Positions 7,656-11,968 of a stretch of DNA of 11,968 bases are shown piece by piece. Positions within the stretch are counted from its first letter, which is position 1; each line of letters begins with the position of its first letter. The translations under genes and the position numbers were made by a program. The stretch comes from Candidatus Brocadiia bacterium (lineage in GTDB: Bacteria; Planctomycetota; MHYJ01; WSZJ01), in assembly GCA_013360825.1 (NCBI GenBank), contig JABWAY010000114.1, positions 1 through 11,968 on the forward strand. The letters are read 5' to 3'. Below the pieces are notes generated by a model. That model made no database searches. It saw nothing but the letters and a program-made list of their open reading frames with translations, and had not been told where the DNA came from.

Positions 7656-7684
7656 TTGGATCCCCGTCCGGCTGCGGGTAGGCT
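7656..7684 (+). promoter_or_regulatory. Candidate promoter of pgsB
   Basis: TTGGAT (7656-7661), a 17-base spacer and TAGGCT (7679-7684) lie in the 77-base gap before pgsB. The -10-like box ends nine bases before the ATG and no Shine-Dalgarno sequence is present (GTCCCCCCC precedes the ATG), consistent with a leaderless or near-leaderless pgsBCW transcript. Confidence 0.4.
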
Positions 7685-7693
7685 GTCCCCCCC

Positions 7694-8884
7694 ATGTCCG
7701 TCATCGCCGCAGGTCTCGCCGGAACCCTGGCCGCCTGGGGGTGGTGGGAATACCGCCGCCACCGCCGCTGCGCTTCCAGAATCCCCATCCGCATCCACGT
7801 CAACGGGACGCGCGGAAAGTCGAGCGTCACGCGCCTGATCGCGGCGGCGCTCCGTGCGGGGGGGACGCGGACGTTTGCGAAGACGACGGGGACGGACGCC
7901 CGCATGATTTTCCCGGACGGGCGCGAGGAGCACATCCCGCGGCCGGGCCGTCCGAACATCATCGAGCAGCTGGGCGTCTTCCGCCGGGCGGTCGAGGAGC
8001 GCTGCGCGGCGATCGTGATCGAGTGCATGGCGCTGCATCCCCAGATCCAGTGGCTCGCGGAGCACCGGATCGTCCGCTCGACTGTCGGGGTGATCACGAA
8101 CGTGCGGGCGGACCATCTGGACGTGATGGGGCCTGCCGTGACCGACGTCGCACGGTTCCTCTGCAACACCTGCCCGCCGGCGGGCCGCCTGTTCACCGCG
8201 GAGCAGGAGCACCTGGCCGTGCTCCGCGCCGAGGCGGCCCGGCTCCGCACCGAGGTGGTGGCGACCGCGGAGACGGAGGTGACCGCGGAGGAGATGGCCG
8301 GGTTTTCCTACGTCGAGCACCGGGAGAACGTGGCGCTGGCTCTCCGGGTGGCGCTGGCGTGCGGCGTCGCGCGCGGGACGGCGCTGGGCGGGATGCGGGC
8401 CTGCACCCCCGACCCGGGAGCCCTCCGCGTTCACCGCGTCGACCACTACGGCCGCCGGATCGAGTTCGCCAATGCCTTCGCCGCCAACGACCGCGACTCG
8501 ACGCTCCGCATTTTCCGCCTCCTCGGCGTCGGCGCCGTTCCCGGTCGGAGGTCCGTCGTCATCTTCAACTCCCGCGGCGACCGCATCCAGCGCGCGGAGC
8601 AGTTCGCGGACATGATCGCGCACGACATGCCGGACATCGACTCCGTCGTTCTGACCGGCGATCTCACCGGCGCCGTCCTCAGCCGCGCCCTCCGGCACGG
8701 CGCCGACCCCGCACGCATCGTGGACCTCGGGGACCTCTCCCCGGAACAGGTCTCCCTCGTCTTTGAGTCGGTCCTCGAGGCGGCCCCGGAGCGGACGCTG
8801 GTGGTCGGCGTCGGGAACATCGGGGGCCTCGGACACGCCATCGTGCACTACTTCGAAAACCGGAGGGAGTTCGCGCATGCGTGA
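7694..8884 (+). CDS. pgsB: Poly-gamma-glutamate synthase PgsB/CapB (Mur-ligase-like amide ligase)
   Basis: The 396-residue protein is full length for the family (about 390-400). An N-terminal hydrophobic segment (residues 2-18) anchors it to the inner membrane, followed by a basic stretch YRRHRRC. The ATP-binding P-loop is GTRGKSS at 38-44. KTTGTDARMIF, VIECMALHPQ, NVRADHLDVMGP, FANAFAANDRDSTL and NSRGDRIQRAEQFADM all match diagnostic blocks of PgsB/CapB. The enzyme activates the gamma-carboxylate of glutamate with ATP and extends the gamma-linked chain, working with PgsC. Folylpolyglutamate synthase or a Mur ligase is unlikely, given the membrane anchor, the KTTGTDA block and the neighbours. 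Its 3' end overlaps pgsC by eight bases. Codon position 3 shifts from mainly G to mainly C at about 8400, inside the gene. Confidence 0.95.
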   Translation: MSVIAAGLAGTLAAWGWWEYRRHRRCASRIPIRIHVNGTRGKSSVTRLIAAALRAGGTRTFAKTTGTDARMIFPDGREEHIPRPGRPNIIEQLGVFRRAVEERCAAIVIECMALHPQIQWLAEHRIVRSTVGVITNVRADHLDVMGPAVTDVARFLCNTCPPAGRLFTAEQEHLAVLRAEAARLRTEVVATAETEVTAEEMAGFSYVEHRENVALALRVALACGVARGTALGGMRACTPDPGALRVHRVDHYGRRIEFANAFAANDRDSTLRIFRLLGVGAVPGRRSVVIFNSRGDRIQRAEQFADMIAHDMPDIDSVVLTGDLTGAVLSRALRHGADPARIVDLGDLSPEQVSLVFESVLEAAPERTLVVGVGNIGGLGHAIVHYFENRREFAHA

Positions 8885-9422
8885 GCGCCTGCTCCTGCGG
8901 GTCGTCCTGATCAATCTCGCCCTCTGCGGTGTCGCCGCCGCCGCGGCCTCCCCTGCCGTCACCGGGGACTCCCGCCTCGTCGAGGCGATCGCGATCGGCC
9001 TCGTCACGTCGCTCATCTTCTCCGAGACCCTCGGCCTCGCGACCGGCGGGATGATCGTCCCAGGCTACATGGCCATCGTCCTCCACCAGCCGGCGCGCGT
9101 CGCCACCACCATCGCGGTCGCCCTCGCCACCTTCCTCCTCGTCCGCTTCCTCGGCCGCCACATGCTCATCTACGGCCGGCGCCGCACCGTCATGATCATG
9201 CTCGTCGCCTTCACCCTCGGCTGGCTCTCTCGCCTCCTCATCTCCACCAGCGCCGACATCCGGGAACCGGCGTCCCTCTACGCCATCGGCTTCATCATCC
9301 CCGGCCTCATCGCCGACTGGATGGAACGCCAGGGACTCGTCCAGACCGTCTCCTCCATGATCACCGCCTCCGTCCTCGTCCGCCTCGTCCTGATCGCCAC
9401 CGGCCCGAGGACCTTCGCATGA
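8877..9422 (+). CDS. pgsC: Poly-gamma-glutamate biosynthesis membrane protein PgsC/CapC
   Basis: The 181-residue integral membrane protein starts at the ATG at 8877, preceded by a strong Shine-Dalgarno sequence (GGAGGGAG, seven bases before the ATG) and overlapping pgsB by eight bases. Family signatures are LIFSETLGLATGGMIVPGYMA, seen here in two adjoining pieces, then HMLIYGRRRTVMIM and GFIIPGLIADWMERQGLV. Four to five hydrophobic helices follow the N-terminus. PgsC forms the membrane part of the synthase with PgsB. The usual length is near 150 residues; this one carries about 30 extra N-terminal residues resembling a signal peptide (RVVLINLALCGVAAAAASPA). A shorter start is not obvious, since the Shine-Dalgarno sequence and overlap favour 8877. 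It couples to pgsW through an ATGA overlap. Confidence 0.93.
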   Translation: MRERLLLRVVLINLALCGVAAAAASPAVTGDSRLVEAIAIGLVTSLIFSETLGLATGGMIVPGYMAIVLHQPARVATTIAVALATFLLVRFLGRHMLIYGRRRTVMIMLVAFTLGWLSRLLISTSADIREPASLYAIGFIIPGLIADWMERQGLVQTVSSMITASVLVRLVLIATGPRTFA

Positions 9423-10564
9423 TCCTCAGAAAGGGAAAGGTCCCGCGCCCCACCCTGGTCGTGCTCGCCTGCCTGGCGGCCAGCGGTTACTTCATGGTCG
9501 AACACTTCCAGGTGGAAGTCCGGGAACCCTGGTACGAGGCGAAACGAGCGGCGGTCAAGGACGCCGGCCGGGGCCAGGAAGTGATCCGGGCGGCGCGCGC
9601 GCGCGCGGGTCTGAGCCTGAACTACGACGCGGACCCCCAGCAGACGGGGCTGATCGGCGCGGACGACCAGGGCGGGGCCCTGACGACCGACCGGGGGTTC
9701 CTCAAGGCGAAACAGGCGGCGACCCACCCGAATCTCGCGGCGGTCCTCGTGGGCATGCTGAAGGAGGCCGGTGTCGGCGAAGGAGACCCGGTCGCCGTGG
9801 GGATGACGGGGTCGTTCCCCGGGGCGAATCTCGCCACGATCTGCGCGATCGAGGAGATCCGGGCGAAGCCGATCGTCATCACGTCGATCGGGTCCTCGAC
9901 GTTCGGAGCGAACGAGGCCGAGCTGACCTGGCTCGACATGGAAAAGGCCCTCTTCGATGCCGGCGTGATCCGGACCCGCTCGCTCGCCGCGTCGATCGGC
10001 GGCGACAAGGACAAGGGTGTCGGGCTCAACAAGGCGGTCATCGCGCTCATGGAGGAGGCCGCGAAGCGGAACGGCGTCCCCCTGATCCGGGAGAAGACGC
10101 TCGTCCAGTCGATCGACCGCCGGATGGCCCTCTTTGCGGAGGCGGCCGGGGACAGGAAGATCCGCTGCTACGTCAACATCGGCGGCGGGCTCGCGAGCGT
10201 CGGCTCGAGCGTGATCGGGAATTCGCTGATCGACACGGGGCTGACGAAGTCGTTCGTGGAGCGGAACTACCCCACGGAGGGGGTGATGCTGAAAATGCTC
10301 CGCTCGGGGAAGCCGGTCATCCACCTCCTCGACTTCCGGAAGCTCGCGGACGACCACGGACTCGCGATGGAGGACGGGCTTCACCGCGGGGTCGGCGAGG
10401 GACCGGTCTTCCACTCCGTGCGCTACAACCTCTGGCTCGTCGTCGGCACGCTGGTGACACTTCTGGTCGCCACCATCCTCGCCGTCCGTCTGGACCTGCG
10501 GCAGGCGCTGTTCGAGGACCGGGCCCCCTCCCCCTCCGTCCCGCCCCCCGCGCCGGGGGCGTGA
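9419..10564 (+). CDS. pgsW: Poly-gamma-glutamate system protein PgsW
   Basis: The 381-residue protein overlaps pgsC by four bases (ATGA) and has a GAGGA-type ribosome binding site. It has a transmembrane segment at each end: about 11-28 (TLVVLACLAASGYFMV) and about 420 bases' worth of coding sequence before the stop carries the second, NLWLVVGTLVTLLVATILAV, near residues 337-357. Between them is a large extracytoplasmic region with glycine-rich, enzyme-like blocks: GMTGSFPGANLATICAIEEI, ITSIGSSTFGANE, YVNIGGGLASVGSS and DTGLTKSFVERNYP. This matches the family annotated as poly-gamma-glutamate system protein (TIGR04332/PgsW), found next to PgsB and PgsC. Its biochemical role is, to my knowledge, unestablished; polymer elongation or export control is a guess. 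A GC-alternating tract (9593-9607) encodes ARARA. Confidence 0.9.
   Translation: MILRKGKVPRPTLVVLACLAASGYFMVEHFQVEVREPWYEAKRAAVKDAGRGQEVIRAARARAGLSLNYDADPQQTGLIGADDQGGALTTDRGFLKAKQAATHPNLAAVLVGMLKEAGVGEGDPVAVGMTGSFPGANLATICAIEEIRAKPIVITSIGSSTFGANEAELTWLDMEKALFDAGVIRTRSLAASIGGDKDKGVGLNKAVIALMEEAAKRNGVPLIREKTLVQSIDRRMALFAEAAGDRKIRCYVNIGGGLASVGSSVIGNSLIDTGLTKSFVERNYPTEGVMLKMLRSGKPVIHLLDFRKLADDHGLAMEDGLHRGVGEGPVFHSVRYNLWLVVGTLVTLLVATILAVRLDLRQALFEDRAPSPSVPPPAPGA
10542..10561 (+). other. GC-rich hairpin at the 3' end of pgsW
   Basis: CGCCCCC (10542-10548) pairs with GGGGGCG (10555-10561) in a 7-bp all-GC stem with a six-base loop, overlapping the pgsW stop region. No T run follows, so it is at best a non-canonical termination or processing site. 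It may also be a chance result of proline/glycine-coding GC-rich sequence. Confidence 0.25.
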
Positions 10565-10576
10565 GCGGGAGCGGTG

Positions 10577-10605
10577 GGGACAGCCGCCCGCGGGACCGGT
10601 ACAAT
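10577..10605 (+). promoter_or_regulatory. Candidate promoter of the tandem-domain secreted protein gene
   Basis: GGGACA (10577-10582, 4/6 to TTGACA), a 17-base spacer and TACAAT (10600-10605, 5/6 to TATAAT) form the best -10 match in the window. The ATG is 36 bases downstream, so this gene would have a short leader, unlike the near-leaderless units elsewhere. No clear Shine-Dalgarno sequence precedes the ATG. Confidence 0.5.
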
Positions 10606-10641
10606 GCGCGGATCTCAGGGGGACCGTTCCGGACACCAGCC

Positions 10642-11520
10642 ATGAAGCCCGCGATTTTCCTCATCCTCGCCCTCGCCGCCCCGGCGTACGCCCAGGACCG
10701 GACCGTCTGGAAGTCCGTCGCCGCGGGGGAAGGAGCGCGCCCCGTCGTGGTGCGGATCGCCGACAAGACGCCGACCTACTACGAACTGGAGGGGGACGGC
10801 GTCGCCCTGCGCCTCACCGGCCCGACCCGCCTCCGCATCTCGCTCCGCGCACGCTTCCGCGAAGACTCCCCGGAGACGCTCACCACCCGGCTCACGGTGA
10901 CCTGCGACGGGGACGAGGGGAGGACGAAGGCGTACTCCTCGAAGCGATCGACGACGGCGGCGTGGGCCGGGGAGGTTCCCGCCGGGGAGAAGCCGGGGGG
11001 TCGGGACGAGTGGATCCTGGACGTGGCCGAGGGGGAGCACACGGTCCGGGTCCGCACCGACCGGCCGGCGGTCGGGGCGTTCTCGCAGCCCTCGGGGAGC
11101 AGGCGGAGCCTCCGGACGGAGATGACGCCGACGGCATTCCGGAGTGCGCTGGTGGAGATCTCGAAGGAGCGCGAACGGACCTGGTATGTCGGGGACGGTG
11201 AGAAGCCCGTGACGCTCGAGGTGACCGGGCCGACCACGCTTCGGGTCTCGGCGTCGCTGAATTTCGATGCCTCGATGCGCGGTGAGATCGCGTGGACGGC
11301 GGTGGCGAAGGTCGGCGGGGCGCCGATTGTGGAGAAGGCATTCCGGAGCAAGAGGAGCCATTCTCGGTCGTACCCGGACGAGAAGGAGCTGGTTCCCGGG
11401 GTGGAGGAGGAGTTTGAGATTGCGGTTCCCGAAGGCCGGCACGCGATCGAGATCCGCGCCGCCGGGTCGCACGCCGGGGCGTTCCGGATTTTCATCCCGA
11501 CGAAGGACCTGAAGAAGTAG
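10642..11520 (+). CDS. Secreted protein with two tandem copies of an unrecognised beta-rich domain
   Basis: The 292-residue protein starts at the ATG at 10642, which gives a signal peptide (MKPAIFLILALAAPAYA|QD); the frame upstream of it has no leader-like sequence. After cleavage it consists of two similar halves. Copy 1 (about 23-147) has PTYYELEGDG, TGPTRLRISLRARF, YSSKRSTTAAW and DEWILDVAEGEHTVRVR. Copy 2 (about 163-287) has RTWYVGDGEK, TGPTTLRVSASLNF, FRSKRSHSRSY, EEFEIAVPEGRHAIEIR and AFRIFIP. The same block order occurs once in the N-terminal domain of the barrel protein at 6078. The pattern of short strands suggests a beta-sandwich. No named family is recognised. Export to the periplasm or surface and a partnership with the barrel or the PGA polymer are inferred from shared sequence and proximity. 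The 3' end overlaps the convergent transporter gene by 29 bases. Confidence 0.8.
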   Translation: MKPAIFLILALAAPAYAQDRTVWKSVAAGEGARPVVVRIADKTPTYYELEGDGVALRLTGPTRLRISLRARFREDSPETLTTRLTVTCDGDEGRTKAYSSKRSTTAAWAGEVPAGEKPGGRDEWILDVAEGEHTVRVRTDRPAVGAFSQPSGSRRSLRTEMTPTAFRSALVEISKERERTWYVGDGEKPVTLEVTGPTTLRVSASLNFDASMRGEIAWTAVAKVGGAPIVEKAFRSKRSHSRSYPDEKELVPGVEEEFEIAVPEGRHAIEIRAAGSHAGAFRIFIPTKDLKK

Positions 11521-11968
11521 AGGCGGGCTGTCCGGCGGGGTTCCCGGCGGGCGGAGCGGAGCGGGAGATCAGGGCGACGGCGCCGAGGATGACGGCGGCG
11601 CCGGCGGCGACGCGGGGGGGGATCGACTCCCCGAGGAAGGCCCAGCCGAGCGCGAGGGCGACGAGCGGATTGACGTAGGCGTAGGTGGTGGCGATGGCGG
11701 GGGTGGTGACGCGGAGGAGCCAGATGAACGCGGAGAACCCGACGAGCGAGCCGAAGACGACCAGGTAGAGGACCGCGGCCGCGGAGGCCGGCGTGACCGC
11801 GGCGGGATCGAGCCGGCCGCATTCGCCCGTGGCGGCGCCCAGGACGAGAAGGAGCGCCCCTCCGGTGACCATCTCCATCGCGGTGGCGAGCAGGGGAGAT
11901 CGCGGCAGGTCGAGCTGCCGGGACGAGACCGACCCTGCGGCCCAGGACGCCGCCGCGAGGACCAGGAC
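11492..11968 (-). CDS. EamA/DMT-family transporter (5' end outside window)
   Basis: The frame is open from the right edge of the window to a TGA at 11494-11492, giving 158 visible residues that represent the C-terminal EamA repeat of a ten-helix drug/metabolite transporter. Visible helices include VLVLAAASWAAGSV, MVTGGALLLVLGAA, VLYLVVFGSLVGFSAFIWLL and the signature AYVNPLVALALGWAFLGE, then AAGAAVILGAVALI. A polar, Pro/Ser/Gly-rich tail follows (SRSAPPAGNPAGQP). The internal ATG at 11878 is not the true start, because good transmembrane sequence continues upstream of it. EamA proteins export amino acids, nucleosides or other small molecules; the substrate cannot be told here. It is convergent with the tandem-domain gene and shares its last 29 bases. 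Confidence 0.88.
   Translation of the reverse strand, partial: VLVLAAASWAAGSVSSRQLDLPRSPLLATAMEMVTGGALLLVLGAATGECGRLDPAAVTPASAAAVLYLVVFGSLVGFSAFIWLLRVTTPAIATTYAYVNPLVALALGWAFLGESIPPRVAAGAAVILGAVALISRSAPPAGNPAGQPASTSSGPSSG

Noticed and set aside
7694..8884. Folylpolyglutamate synthase or Mur ligase as the identity of the Mur-ligase-like gene
   Set aside because: The N-terminal membrane anchor, the KTTGTDARM and ADHLDVMGP blocks, the full PgsB-like length and the adjacent pgsC and pgsW all point to PgsB/CapB.
9593..9607. Fifteen-base alternating GC tract as a Z-DNA or regulatory element
   Set aside because: It lies inside the pgsW frame, encodes alternating Ala-Arg, and is easily explained by codon use in very GC-rich DNA.
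1..11968. tRNA, rRNA, CRISPR array, insertion sequence, integrase or attachment-site signatures
   Set aside because: No direct-repeat arrays, terminal inverted repeats, transposase or integrase motifs, or RNA-gene-like sequence were found on reading both strands. Coding sequence fills nearly all of the window.

Overview
The window is about 12 kb of very GC-rich DNA, densely packed with genes. It looks like the chromosome of a diderm (outer-membrane-bearing) bacterium: there is a predicted outer-membrane beta-barrel and several signal peptides. The phylum cannot be fixed from the sequence. Uncultured Planctomycetota-like or Gemmatimonadota-like lineages are plausible, but this is only a guess. 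No mobile elements, CRISPR arrays, tRNA or rRNA genes were seen, and no stretch over about 120 bases lacks a gene.

Left part (1-3990). A partial minus-strand gene encodes a small protein with a possible L7/L12-C-terminal-like fold and a CPxCG zinc knuckle. Next comes a putative bacterial sphingolipid (ceramide) cassette. A minus-strand extended-SDR reductase (cerR-like, 576-1541) is divergent from a serine palmitoyltransferase-like PLP enzyme (spt, 1662-2849). That gene is followed after 7 nt by a GNAT-fold acyltransferase of the bCerS type (2857-3990). Together these would condense serine with an acyl thioester, N-acylate the product, and reduce the 3-keto group.

Middle and right part (3992-10564). 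One base after the acyltransferase begins a poly-gamma-glutamate (PGA) locus: pgsA/capA (with extra N- and C-terminal domains), an outer-membrane beta-barrel protein, pgsB/capB, pgsC/capC and pgsW. pgsB-pgsC-pgsW are translationally coupled by 8-nt and 4-nt overlaps. The barrel protein placed inside the locus is a good candidate for moving PGA across the outer membrane, a step that Gram-positive Pgs/Cap systems do not need.

Right end (10642-11968). A secreted 292-residue protein consists of two tandem copies of a domain that I also see once at the N-terminus of the barrel protein. This ties it to the PGA system, and I recognise no named family for the domain. The last gene, partial and convergent, is an EamA/DMT-family transporter.

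Several transcription-unit first genes have a TAnnnT or TACnnn -10-like hexamer only 7-10 nt before the start codon and no Shine-Dalgarno sequence, suggesting leaderless mRNAs. Distal genes pgsC and pgsW do have Shine-Dalgarno sequences. The preferred synonymous base (G or C at codon position 3) flips in blocks, sometimes within a single gene.
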